Source: Clostridiales bacterium
GTDB taxonomy: Bacteria; Bacillota; Clostridia; Oscillospirales; Acutalibacteraceae
Assembly: GCA_012511005.1 (NCBI GenBank)
Contig: JAAZGX010000190.1
Location: forward strand, 1 to 16,773
DNA: 16,773 nt
Direction of reading: 5' to 3'
The notes beneath the pieces were generated by a model. The model was not told the DNA's origin. It saw only the letters and a list, made by a program, of their open reading frames with translations, and made no database searches. The first letter of the stretch is position 1. The number at the start of each line of letters is the position of its first letter. This document shows positions 7,505 through 14,784 of this stretch, in pieces. The translations under genes and the position numbers were made by a program.

Positions 7505-7527
7505 TATACTTTATTAACTAAAGTATA
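7505..7527. promoter_or_regulatory. Perfect palindrome overlapping the -10 box (candidate operator)
   Basis: TATACTTTA (7505-7513) and TAAAGTATA (7519-7527) are exact reverse complements separated by TTAAC. The palindrome begins at the -10 box of the LRR promoter and runs past the expected transcription start, a standard repressor position. The binding protein is unknown; an alternative is a mirrored -10 box giving a + strand transcript. Confidence 0.5.
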
Positions 7528-7549
7528 CCACAACATCCCATATTATCAA
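7522..7549 (-). promoter_or_regulatory. Promoter of the LRR gene, extended -10
   Basis: On the minus strand: TTGATA (7549-7544), 16-base spacer, TATACT (7527-7522), preceded by TGG giving an extended TGnTATACT element. The inferred leader is about 50 bases before the ATG at 7467. Confidence 0.7.
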
Positions 7550-7592
7550 CTGTTATTTCTATACATAAAAACCGCAAAAGCTTTGTGCATCT

Positions 7593-7621
7593 AATAAAAA
7601 AACCCGTGCCGCCGGCACGGG
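7593..7621 (-). terminator. Rho-independent terminator of the ireB operon
   Basis: Read on minus, CCCGTGCC and GGCACGGG (7614-7621 with 7603-7610) form a GC-rich 8-bp stem with a GGC loop, followed directly by seven T residues. It lies 11 bases beyond the stop of the 98-residue gene. Confidence 0.92.
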
Positions 7622-7632
7622 AATTTTACTCT

Positions 7633-7929
7633 CTACTTTTGAGCTAATGCGCGCTCAAGCCATATAGAGCCTATATCCATTGCTGCCCAAAGACCGTTCT
7701 TTTCACTCTTTTTAACGATTTTGTCTTTTGGGCGGACATTAGGGTCCGTATTGATAAGTGAAATTGTAACTTTGTCGGCAATGTCAAGTTCGCCTTCTTT
7801 TTTTGTGCTTCCTATCGTCATCATAATAACAAAATCATCAGACATATGACCATAGTAAAGCGTATTTCCGTTTCTGACTAAAGGCTTGCCTTTATATGTT
7901 AAAAACTCTTTCGTTTCCTTTTCTGCCAT
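7633..7929 (-). CDS. Conserved-looking hypothetical protein, 98 residues, ireB operon
   Basis: I cannot assign a function. The protein is small, soluble and without signal peptide, membrane segment or cysteine. Its first half looks like beta strands (TYKGKPLVRNGNTLYYGHMSDD, residues about 11-32; FVIMMTIGSTKK after it), the middle carries TDPNVRPKDKIVKKSE, and the end is probably helical (AAMDIGSIWLERALAQK). The compact motif-rich sequence suggests a conserved family rather than a spurious frame. Start ATG has CGGAGT at 7 bases. It follows ireB by 13 bases and precedes a strong terminator, so the two form a bicistronic unit. It is not RuvX (about 140 residues with a nuclease fold) or the acidic DUF1292 protein that commonly follow ireB in Bacillota. 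Confidence 0.8.
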   Translation of the reverse strand: MAEKETKEFLTYKGKPLVRNGNTLYYGHMSDDFVIMMTIGSTKKEGELDIADKVTISLINTDPNVRPKDKIVKKSEKNGLWAAMDIGSIWLERALAQK

Positions 7930-7942
7930 TTAAATACTCCGT

Positions 7943-8188
7943 TCATTTTTCCAAATATACTTTCAGCATTGACTGTAAAAGCTCGTCTCTGTCAATCCTG
8001 CGAATAAGACTTCTTGCGTTGTTGTGAGTAGTGATATATGTCGGGTCCTCGGACAGAATGTAGCCGACAAGCTGGCTTACGGGATTGTATCCCTTTTCAC
8101 GCAAAGCGTTGTAAACGGTAAGAAGTGTAGAGCGCATCTCTCTTTCATGCTCATCTTTAATGGAAAAGGGTATTGTTTTATCGGTCAC
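7943..8188 (-). CDS. ireB: IreB family regulatory phosphoprotein (UPF0297)
   Basis: An 81-residue small cytosolic protein matching the UPF0297 family (core ALREKGYNPVSQLVGYILSEDPTYITTHNNARSLIRRIDRDELL). In Enterococcus faecalis IreB is phosphorylated by the PASTA kinase IreK on N-terminal threonines and affects cephalosporin resistance. I place the start at GTG 8188, not at the GTG at 8197: the AGGAGGT Shine-Dalgarno (8204-8198) abuts the 8197 codon but lies 7 bases from 8188. The protein then begins MTDKTIPFSI, with T2 and T5 lining up with the phosphorylated threonines of the E. faecalis protein by my reading. First gene of a two-gene operon with its own promoter. The IreK-type kinase is not in the window. 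Confidence 0.92.
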   Translation of the reverse strand: MTDKTIPFSIKDEHEREMRSTLLTVYNALREKGYNPVSQLVGYILSEDPTYITTHNNARSLIRRIDRDELLQSMLKVYLEK

Positions 8189-8217
8189 TATGTCCACCTC
8201 CTCATGTTATTAAGTTT

Positions 8218-8246
8218 ATTATATACCATTTTATAGACGATTACAA
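8218..8246 (-). promoter_or_regulatory. SigA-type promoter of ireB
   Basis: On the minus strand: TTGTAA (8246-8241), 17-base spacer, consensus TATAAT (8223-8218). It lies in the 98-base gap after ftsK, where I see no clear terminator for ftsK, so read-through into ireB is possible. Confidence 0.8.
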
Positions 8247-8286
8247 CACTTTGTTGAAAGTTTCGCGCTGCCCGTAAAACTATGAT

Positions 8287-10962
8287 TTAATCGTCGCTTT
8301 CATTTTCGTCGCTGTATGAGCTTGAATAAATGTCCTCATAACCATCATTCGTATAACCGCCGAAGTAATTCGTTTCGCTCGTAATATCCTCTATATCCTC
8401 TTCATAATCACTTGAAGACAGATAATTTCCTTTTTCGGATTTTGAAGGCTCTGTTGACGACAGTGCGTTCATTTCATACCATTGTTCTTTTGTTATTAAA
8501 ACCTTTCGCGGCCGACTGCCTTCAAACGGTCCTATAATTCTTTTTTCTTCAAGGTCATCTATAATTCTTGCGGCTCTTGCATAACCTAATTTTAATTTTC
8601 TTTGCAGCAGTGTTGTAGATGCCGTTCCCGCCTCTAACACAACTTCAACAGCATCCGGTAAAAGCTCGTCCGAATCGTCCTCACTATTAGCCGCAGCAAA
8701 AATTTCGGCACCTTTTCTTTTTTTGCCGTCTATTGCGGCTTGCCTTTCAATTTCTTCTATAACTTCATCATCGTAATCCGCTTTTTCTTGCGATTTTATA
8801 TGGTCTACAATTGCTTCTATCTCATTATCGGAAACATATGCACCTTGAAGCCTTACAGGCTTTGACATTCCGATAGGGCAAAACAGCATATCACCGTTGC
8901 CTAAAAGTTTTTCTGCTCCTACGGAATCCAGAATCGTTCTTGAGTCTACCTGTGACGAAACGGAAAGAGCAAGTCTGCTCGGTATATTCGCTTTAATTAT
9001 TCCCGTAATAACATCTACTGACGGTCTTTGCGTTGCAACAACAAAGTGCATACCGGCAGCTCTTGCTTTTTGTGCCAAACGGCAAATAGATGATTCAACC
9101 TCGTTAGATGCCACCATCATAAGGTCTGCCAACTCGTCAATAAATATGACTATTCGAGGAAGCATTTCCTCACCTTTGCTTTCAAGATAATCGTTATAAC
9201 CCGCAAGATTTCTAACTCCTTGCTCTGAGAAAAGCTTGTACCTTTTCTCCATCTCCGTTACTGCCCAGCACAGCGCGCCGGATGCCTTTCGCGGGTCTGC
9301 CACAACGGGAACGAGCAGGTGCGGAATACCGCTGTAAATTGAAAATTCAACCATTTTCGGGTCAATAAGTATAAGCTTTACCTCCTGCGGCGTGGCGTTA
9401 TATAAAAGACTTACAATCATTGTGTTAAGACAAACAGATTTTCCCGAGCCTGTCGTACCCGCAATTAAAAGGTGCGGCATTTTAGATATGTCTGCATAAG
9501 TCGGCGCTCCTTGAATATCCCTGCCAATAGCGACATTCAACTTCGATTTCGCGTTTCTATACTGCACCGTATCAATTAACTCTTTAAGCAGTACAGGATT
9601 TCTCTCTTTATTCGGAACCTCAATTCCAATAGCCGCTTTATTTGGAATAGGCGCTTCAATTCTAACGCCCGCCGCGGCAAGATTTAGGGCAAGGTCGTCA
9701 GAAAGGCTCGTTATTCTGCTTATTTTCACTCCCGCGTCGGGTTGCAGTTCATATCGTGTTACGGATGGACTGCGGCAAATATCAACTATTTTTGTTGATA
9801 CGCCAAAGCTGTTAAGTGTTTCTACAATCTTTTTTGCATTACTTTGCAGCTCCTCTGTAAAATCTACACCCGTTTTTGTGACAGGCTCTCTTAATAGCTC
9901 AAGTGGCGGCAAAATATATTGTTTGCCGCTTTTTGTTTCCGTTATATCTTTTTCGCTGCTTTGCTTCGACTTTTGTTTTTGTGGCTGTGCTTTCACAAAA
10001 ATATTTTCATTGTTTAATGAAGCCTGCTCTCCTTTTGCTCCGTCCTCGTTAATAAGCCTTAAAAATGCAGGTTCCCCCGCCTCGTTGTTTACTTTGTTTT
10101 TCGCAGCCTCTGAAAAAATACTGTCAATTCCCATATCCTTTGATGGTTTTGTATCAAGCGCAATATCAATATCTAAACTCGTTTCCGGATTTTCTGTAAC
10201 GGTGTGCTTTTTCCTTTTCTCCCGTGCTTTATCAGCTACCGCGGCAAGCTCGTCAAAATCATCTCCGTTTTCATTTGAGCGTGACGCCGCCTCTCTGAAC
10301 ATATGTATTTTATCCTCTGTGTATTCTTCTATTCTTTTTGCCGGTTTTTTAATTCCGTTAAACAGATTTATAAGAGTAGTACCTGTAAACAGCATTAGGA
10401 AAACAAAAATCAAAAGGCTCGTTATTATCCCTGCCGGAAGCTTATCACCGCCTGTAATAGCTAAAACTCCGCCGCCTATGAGTGCGCCAAGGCAGCCTGA
10501 GCCTGCCGTTGAGCCTTCTAATCTATATGTATTAAAAGCATCAATAAACTGCTCTCCAAAACCTTTTTGTATAAGCGCGTCATATTCTACTATATGTACA
10601 AATGCTACAAGCAGTGATATTAGTATTAAAGCTTCAACTATTTTATAGGCGAGCTTGCTCGTCATTCTCCCCATTAAAATCATAATATCAAGGGCTATAA
10701 ATATAAAGGGTAAAATATACGCGGCAAAACCGAAAAGCCCGAAAAGCGCAATTCTCAGCCAGTTCCACGCTCCTCCGGACGGTATAAACACAATAGCCGT
10801 AAGAAGCAAAGATACCGCAAGCAAAACGATAGCAAATATTTGCCGCTTTGCTTCGGCATTTGACTCATATTTATTCGCATCGCTTGTCCGAGACTTTGAC
10901 TCTGTGGTTTTTGCCGTCTTAGATTTAGACGAAGCTTTTGTGTTTGATTTTTTAGCAGCCAT
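8287..10962 (-). CDS. ftsK: DNA translocase FtsK/SpoIIIE
   Basis: An 891-residue septal motor that pumps chromosomal DNA through the closing division or sporulation septum. Residues 1-38 are basic and Ser/Lys-rich; four or five hydrophobic membrane segments occupy about 41-198; a charged, low-complexity linker covers about 205-345. The translocase core follows: ELQPDAGVKISRI (405-417), Walker A GTTGSGKS (502-509), DPKMVEF (534-540), Walker B IVIFIDE (604-610), ATQRPSVDVITG (643-654). The gamma winged-helix domain that reads KOPS/SRS polarity sites is about 766-828 (VLEAGTASTTLLQRKLKLGYARAARIID). Unusually about 60 more residues follow, Ser/Tyr/Asp/Glu-rich and ending NESDD. Start ATG has AAAGGAGAAG upstream. 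It lies 28 bases after uppP, so it is probably the last gene of the tepA-uppP-ftsK operon. Whether it serves vegetative division or sporulation cannot be read from the sequence. Confidence 0.96.
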   Translation of the reverse strand: MAAKKSNTKASSKSKTAKTTESKSRTSDANKYESNAEAKRQIFAIVLLAVSLLLTAIVFIPSGGAWNWLRIALFGLFGFAAYILPFIFIALDIMILMGRMTSKLAYKIVEALILISLLVAFVHIVEYDALIQKGFGEQFIDAFNTYRLEGSTAGSGCLGALIGGGVLAITGGDKLPAGIITSLLIFVFLMLFTGTTLINLFNGIKKPAKRIEEYTEDKIHMFREAASRSNENGDDFDELAAVADKAREKRKKHTVTENPETSLDIDIALDTKPSKDMGIDSIFSEAAKNKVNNEAGEPAFLRLINEDGAKGEQASLNNENIFVKAQPQKQKSKQSSEKDITETKSGKQYILPPLELLREPVTKTGVDFTEELQSNAKKIVETLNSFGVSTKIVDICRSPSVTRYELQPDAGVKISRITSLSDDLALNLAAAGVRIEAPIPNKAAIGIEVPNKERNPVLLKELIDTVQYRNAKSKLNVAIGRDIQGAPTYADISKMPHLLIAGTTGSGKSVCLNTMIVSLLYNATPQEVKLILIDPKMVEFSIYSGIPHLLVPVVADPRKASGALCWAVTEMEKRYKLFSEQGVRNLAGYNDYLESKGEEMLPRIVIFIDELADLMMVASNEVESSICRLAQKARAAGMHFVVATQRPSVDVITGIIKANIPSRLALSVSSQVDSRTILDSVGAEKLLGNGDMLFCPIGMSKPVRLQGAYVSDNEIEAIVDHIKSQEKADYDDEVIEEIERQAAIDGKKRKGAEIFAAANSEDDSDELLPDAVEVVLEAGTASTTLLQRKLKLGYARAARIIDDLEEKRIIGPFEGSRPRKVLITKEQWYEMNALSSTEPSKSEKGNYLSSSDYEEDIEDITSETNYFGGYTNDGYEDIYSSSYSDENESDD

Positions 10963-10990
10963 TATACTTCTTCTCCTTTTGTTTTTATTC

Positions 10991-11890
10991 TTATACTTGT
11001 ACTTGCTGTACTCCTATATATGTACCTGTGAATTTTTCTATTAGTGCAATTATTATAACGATAACACCTAATAAAAAGCAGTAGTGTCCAAAGTATTTGA
11101 ACAAATCCTTTTTAAGTATAAAGTTTAGGAGCTTTATTGAAATAACGCCTACTATCGCCGCCGTTATAACGCCTGCAACAAGCGGTAAGGGGTCAACAGT
11201 CTCCCCTGTTTCGAGTGCATTTTTGAATTCATAGGCATTAGCGGCAAGCACTGCGGGAATGGCTAATATAAAGGAATACTTGACTATTAACTTTTTCGGA
11301 ATTCCAAAAATCAGCCCCGTTGAAATTGTAGCCCCCGAGCGTGATATGCCCGGAAAAGCCGCCGCAAGAGTTTGAGATATGCCTATCGAAAGTGCTTCTG
11401 TTGTGTTTATTTTCCTGTTTGCTTTTTTTGTTTTTGTAATATAACTGCCATATATTAATAAAAATGCCGTAAACAGAAAACAAATCCCCTCCGCAAGAAT
11501 ACTCGTATCCTCGGAAAATACAGAAACCCTGTCAAGCAACAGCATGCCGCCGCCCGTTGGAATTAAAAGTAATAATAACGGAATGCATGAAAAAAACAGC
11601 ATAACGAGCATTCGCCTCGTAGTATTCATTTTCTTAATTGAGAATTTTTTATGTATTATGTCTTTTATTAGCCTAATTGCTTCTGTTAATAAGTCCCAGA
11701 TTGTTTGATAATAAACAATGAAAACGGCAGCAAGCGTCCCCATATGAAGCATAACCGAAAAAAGTAAAGAGCCGTCTCCCGATACGCCTAAAAAATGTTG
11801 GAACAGTGAAATATGCCCGCTGCTTGAAACCGGTAAAAACTCGGTTATGCCCTGTACCAATCCAAGAATAATCGCCTTTATTACACTCAT
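10991..11890 (-). CDS. uppP: Undecaprenyl-diphosphatase UppP (BacA)
   Basis: A 299-residue polytopic membrane enzyme that removes a phosphate from undecaprenyl diphosphate, recycling the lipid carrier for peptidoglycan and other wall polymers; overexpression of family members gives bacitracin resistance. Both signature regions are intact: GITEFLPVSSSGH at 14-26, with the catalytic glutamate and serines, and PGISRSGATISTG at 180-192, with the arginine. About eight hydrophobic segments are seen, with a longer basic loop near 70-95 (KKFSIKKMNTTRR), slightly expanded. Start ATG carries AAGGGAGAA upstream. It begins 4 bases after the stop of the protease gene and precedes ftsK by 28 bases, so co-transcription is very likely. 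Confidence 0.96.
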   Translation of the reverse strand: MSVIKAIILGLVQGITEFLPVSSSGHISLFQHFLGVSGDGSLLFSVMLHMGTLAAVFIVYYQTIWDLLTEAIRLIKDIIHKKFSIKKMNTTRRMLVMLFFSCIPLLLLLIPTGGGMLLLDRVSVFSEDTSILAEGICFLFTAFLLIYGSYITKTKKANRKINTTEALSIGISQTLAAAFPGISRSGATISTGLIFGIPKKLIVKYSFILAIPAVLAANAYEFKNALETGETVDPLPLVAGVITAAIVGVISIKLLNFILKKDLFKYFGHYCFLLGVIVIIIALIEKFTGTYIGVQQVQV

Positions 11891-11894
11891 ATAT

Positions 11895-12626
11895 CTAATT
11901 CTCCCTTAAAGAAATTTGCTCGCATATACCTGAAATCGCAGTTGACAAGTTTCCCACAAAATCAATAATACCCTCTTTTACAGCCTCTTCACCGCTTAAA
12001 ACCGTTCCCATGTCAAGCACAAGCTCATCAGTCTTTTTCATAAGCTCGCGAAAGCGCTCCGGCTTTATTTTTGAATTGTCACATACAAATCGTGATACTC
12101 GCTGCTCCATCTTGTTAAAATAATCAAGTGTCTGCTCTACGCCCAAAACAACTCCATTTAAGCGTATAGGATGTATCGTCATAGCTGCTGATTGGACGAT
12201 ATACGACTGTTTCGCCGCTACGCTCAGCGGCACACCGATTGAATGCCCGCCGCCTAAAACAAGGGATGCCGTAGGCTTAGTCATGCCCGCTATCAGCTCT
12301 GCTATTGCAAGACCTGCCTCAATATCGCCGCCCACTGTGTTAAGAATAAGCAGCAGCCCTTTTATATCAGGGTTTTCCTCTACCATTACTATGCGCGGAA
12401 TTATATGCTCATACTTCGTTGTCTTACTGTTTGAAGGAAGTAAATAATGCCCTTCTATTTGACCGATTATTGTCAGACAATGAATGTAGTTGCCATTTCT
12501 GTTAATCGTAACGCTTCCGTCTTGCTCAGTAAACCTGTTTTGCTGCTCATCATCAGAAGTTTCCCCCGCACTTTCAGGCACGGGCTGGGCAGGAGTTGTA
12601 AATTCATTACAGTAAAATTTTCTCAT
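11895..12626 (-). CDS. TepA-like ClpP-family serine protease (translocation-enhancing protein)
   Basis: A 243-residue cytosolic protein of the ClpP/crotonase fold. I begin it at ATG 12626, which has TGAGGT 7 bases upstream; an in-frame ATG 20 codons earlier lacks a ribosome site and would overlap the promoter. Residues 1-45 are polar and probably disordered. The fold spans about 46-230: LLILNTVGGDIEAGLAIAE (92-110), nucleophile S129 in GGGHSIGVPL, H152 in AAMTIHPIRL, and D205 in ELVLDMGTVLSGEEA, so a Ser-His-Asp triad appears complete. Bacillus subtilis TepA (YmfB) is the closest characterised relative I can name; it lies next to spoIIIE and has been linked to protein export and spore-protein degradation. 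The same neighbourhood here supports the assignment. No Clp ATPase accompanies it. First gene of the operon with uppP and ftsK. Confidence 0.88.
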   Translation of the reverse strand: MRKFYCNEFTTPAQPVPESAGETSDDEQQNRFTEQDGSVTINRNGNYIHCLTIIGQIEGHYLLPSNSKTTKYEHIIPRIVMVEENPDIKGLLLILNTVGGDIEAGLAIAELIAGMTKPTASLVLGGGHSIGVPLSVAAKQSYIVQSAAMTIHPIRLNGVVLGVEQTLDYFNKMEQRVSRFVCDNSKIKPERFRELMKKTDELVLDMGTVLSGEEAVKEGIIDFVGNLSTAISGICEQISLREN

Positions 12627-12689
12627 AATCAATACCTCATTCCAAAATAAAGTATTGCCTAAAGAATACAATAATAATCTTATCAATAT

Positions 12690-12718
12690 ATATTAGCATA
12701 AAAATCTAAAAAGAGCAA
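12690..12718 (-). promoter_or_regulatory. Candidate promoter of the tepA-like/uppP/ftsK operon
   Basis: On the minus strand: TTGCTC (12718-12713), a 17-base spacer ending in TGC, and TAATAT (12695-12690), an extended -10 arrangement. The -35 box is weak. A leader of about 55-60 bases would precede the ATG at 12626. Confidence 0.5.
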
Positions 12719-12771
12719 TTGATTTAATTTATTAAAAATTATTAAACCTTGCTAAATATTCCTTAAAACGA

Positions 12772-12800
12772 TTGACAAAAACGCTTAATAAAGTTACACT
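12772..12800 (+). promoter_or_regulatory. SigA-type promoter of the aconitase operon
   Basis: Consensus TTGACA (12772-12777), 17-base spacer, TACACT (12795-12800). The leader is about 37 bases; AAGGAGAA at 12833-12840 serves the ATG at 12844. Confidence 0.85.
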
Positions 12801-12804
12801 ATTA

Positions 12805-12823
12805 TTGTTAAAAATATGAACAA
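12805..12823. promoter_or_regulatory. Imperfect palindrome at the aconitase transcription start, Rex-site-like
   Basis: TTGTTAA (12805-12811) and TGAACAA (12817-12823) are inverted repeats matching at 6 of 7 positions, placed where transcription should begin. The arms look like Rex half-sites (TTGTTAA/TTAACAA), but the spacer is 5 rather than the usual 4 bases, so Rex binding is uncertain. Confidence 0.35.
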
Positions 12824-12843
12824 GTTTTACATAAGGAGAACAT

Positions 12844-14784
12844 ATGAGCCTTACACTATGTCAAAAAATAATCAAAACCCACCTTGTGTCCGGTGAAATG
12901 ATATCAGGGCAGGAAATTGGTATAAAAATTGACCAAACGCTCACTCAAGATGCAACGGGTACGATGGCATATTTGCAATTTGAAGCGATGGGTAAAAAAA
13001 GGGTGCAAACCGAGCTTTCTGTTGCATATATTGACCATAATACTCTGCAAACAGGGTATGAAAACGCAGATGACCATAGATTTATACAAAGCGTTTGTAA
13101 AAAGCGCGGCGTCAGGTTTTCCCGCCCCGGCAACGGAATATGTCATCAAGTCCATTTAGAGCGATTTGGCATACCGGGCAAAACGCTCATAGGCTCTGAC
13201 AGCCATACCCCTACGGGAGGCGGAATAGGAATGCTTGCAATAGGCGCAGGCGGGCTTGATGTCGCAGTTGCTATAGGCGGCGGTACATATTATTTAACTA
13301 TGCCTGACAGCCTTAAAGTAAATCTTTCAGGCAAGCTAAAAAACGGTGTTTCCGCAAAGGATGTTATTCTTGAGGTGCTTCGTATTTTAACCGTAAAAGG
13401 CGGTGTAGGCAAGGTAATTGAATACGGCGGTGAGGGAATTAAAACGCTGTCCGTACCGGAAAGGGCAACAATTACCAATATGGGTGCGGAGCTTGGCGCA
13501 ACATCATCCATATTCCCGTCTGATGAAATAACGCTTGAGTTTCTCAAGGCGCAAGGCAGGGAAAAGGATTTCATCCCGCTTTCTGCCGACGAGGGCGCGG
13601 TTTACTCAAAAACTATTGATATTGATTTATCAGCACTTTCCCCTCTTGCCGCTATGCCGCATATGCCCGATAATGTAAAAAAAGTTTCAGAAATCGGCGC
13701 TATTAAAATAGACCAAGTGTTAATAGGCTCTTGCACGAATTCATCACTTTTAGATATGCTAAAGGTTGCAAAGATATTAAAGGGTAAAACCGTTCACCCT
13801 GATGTCAGCCTTGCGATAGCGCCCGGCTCAAAACAAGTGCTTGCGACGCTTGCTGCAAGCGGCGCTTTAGCTGATATGATTGAAGCGGGGGCAAGAATTC
13901 TTGAAAGTGCATGCGGTCCTTGTATCGGTATGGGGCAGTCACCTCAAACCGACGGTATATCTTTGCGTACATTCAACCGCAATTTTGAGGGCAGGAGCGG
14001 CACGCCGAGCGGCAAAATATATCTTGTAAGCCCTGAAACGGCGGCATTTTCTGCAATTTTCGGAGTACTGTCCGATGCAACTGAATATGACTTTGATTTA
14101 TCGGTTGAAATACCAAAATCTTTTCTTATTAACGACAATATGATTGAGCTTCCGGCAGATGAAAAAGAAGCGGAGGATATTGAGGTTTACTACGGTCCGA
14201 ACATAAAACCCCTCCCGAAAGCTTTTATTATTACAAATAACCTTTCGGCAACAGCCGTCTTAAAGGTCGGGGATAATATAACGACTGACCACATTATGCC
14301 CGCCGGCGCAAAAATACTTCCTTTTCGCTCTAACATTCCATATCTTTCAAAGTTCTGCTTTGCACAGAATGACCCGAATTTTGCTGAAAACTGCAAAAAG
14401 GCAGGCAGCTCAATTGTAATCGGGGGAGAAAATTACGGTCAGGGCAGCTCGCGCGAACACGCTGCGCTCGTACCTCTATATCTCGGAGTTAAAGCCGTTA
14501 TCGTAAAATCATTTGCAAGAATACACAAGGCAAACCTTATTAACGCGGGCATTATTCCCCTCACATTTATAAATACTTCTGATTATGAGGGAATTGGCGA
14601 AGGCGACTCTATCGTCTTCCCAAATATAAAAGACGAAATAGCACAAGGGCTGCCCGTTACACTAATAAATAACACGAAGCAAAAAAGCATATCATTAAAA
14701 GCTGATTTTTCACAAAGACAAAAAGATATTCTTTTGAGCGGCGGGTTGCTTGAATACACGAAAGGACAAAGTGAAAATGACTGA
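12844..14784 (+). CDS. acn: Aconitate hydratase (aconitase)
   Basis: A 646-residue cytosolic [4Fe-4S] enzyme interconverting citrate and isocitrate. The cluster ligands are C297 in IGSCTNS and C357/C360 in SACGPCIGMG. Other signatures are SDSHTPTGGGIGMLAIGAGGLD from about 118, the swivel-domain DNITTDHIMPAGAKI (477-491), and the catalytic-loop YGQGSSREHAALVP (531-544). The length fits the shorter aconitase/homoaconitase-like type found in anaerobic bacteria, rather than the roughly 900-residue AcnA. Because the next gene is isocitrate dehydrogenase, citrate is the likely substrate; 3-isopropylmalate or homocitrate dehydration is less likely. The start is set by AAGGAGAA three bases before the ATG, with no better candidate in frame. 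It is first in the operon. No citrate synthase is in view and must be encoded elsewhere. Confidence 0.94.
   Translation: MSLTLCQKIIKTHLVSGEMISGQEIGIKIDQTLTQDATGTMAYLQFEAMGKKRVQTELSVAYIDHNTLQTGYENADDHRFIQSVCKKRGVRFSRPGNGICHQVHLERFGIPGKTLIGSDSHTPTGGGIGMLAIGAGGLDVAVAIGGGTYYLTMPDSLKVNLSGKLKNGVSAKDVILEVLRILTVKGGVGKVIEYGGEGIKTLSVPERATITNMGAELGATSSIFPSDEITLEFLKAQGREKDFIPLSADEGAVYSKTIDIDLSALSPLAAMPHMPDNVKKVSEIGAIKIDQVLIGSCTNSSLLDMLKVAKILKGKTVHPDVSLAIAPGSKQVLATLAASGALADMIEAGARILESACGPCIGMGQSPQTDGISLRTFNRNFEGRSGTPSGKIYLVSPETAAFSAIFGVLSDATEYDFDLSVEIPKSFLINDNMIELPADEKEAEDIEVYYGPNIKPLPKAFIITNNLSATAVLKVGDNITTDHIMPAGAKILPFRSNIPYLSKFCFAQNDPNFAENCKKAGSSIVIGGENYGQGSSREHAALVPLYLGVKAVIVKSFARIHKANLINAGIIPLTFINTSDYEGIGEGDSIVFPNIKDEIAQGLPVTLINNTKQKSISLKADFSQRQKDILLSGGLLEYTKGQSEND

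Noticed and set aside
8240..8262. CAACA/TGTTG inverted repeat after ftsK as a terminator
   Set aside because: Only 5 bp of stem with no T-run; it overlaps the ireB -35 box, so I do not call a terminator for ftsK.
9878..10648. Long open frame (256 codons) on + opposite ftsK
   Set aside because: Antisense to the linker and membrane part of a well-supported FtsK; composition is that of a complementary-strand shadow and no ribosome site or known motif is seen.
12627..12686. N-terminal extension of the TepA-like protease by 20 residues from an upstream ATG
   Set aside because: No ribosome site precedes that ATG, the extension would start about at the predicted transcription start, and ATG 12626 has TGAGGT at proper distance.
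14750..14776. Earlier start for isocitrate dehydrogenase
   Set aside because: It would lie 27 bases further inside the aconitase gene without a ribosome site; ATG 14777 has AAAGGAC upstream.
12844..14784. Large subunit of 3-isopropylmalate dehydratase (LeuC) fused to LeuD
   Set aside because: Domain order is shared across the superfamily, but the IDH neighbour and lack of leu genes favour aconitase; not fully excluded.
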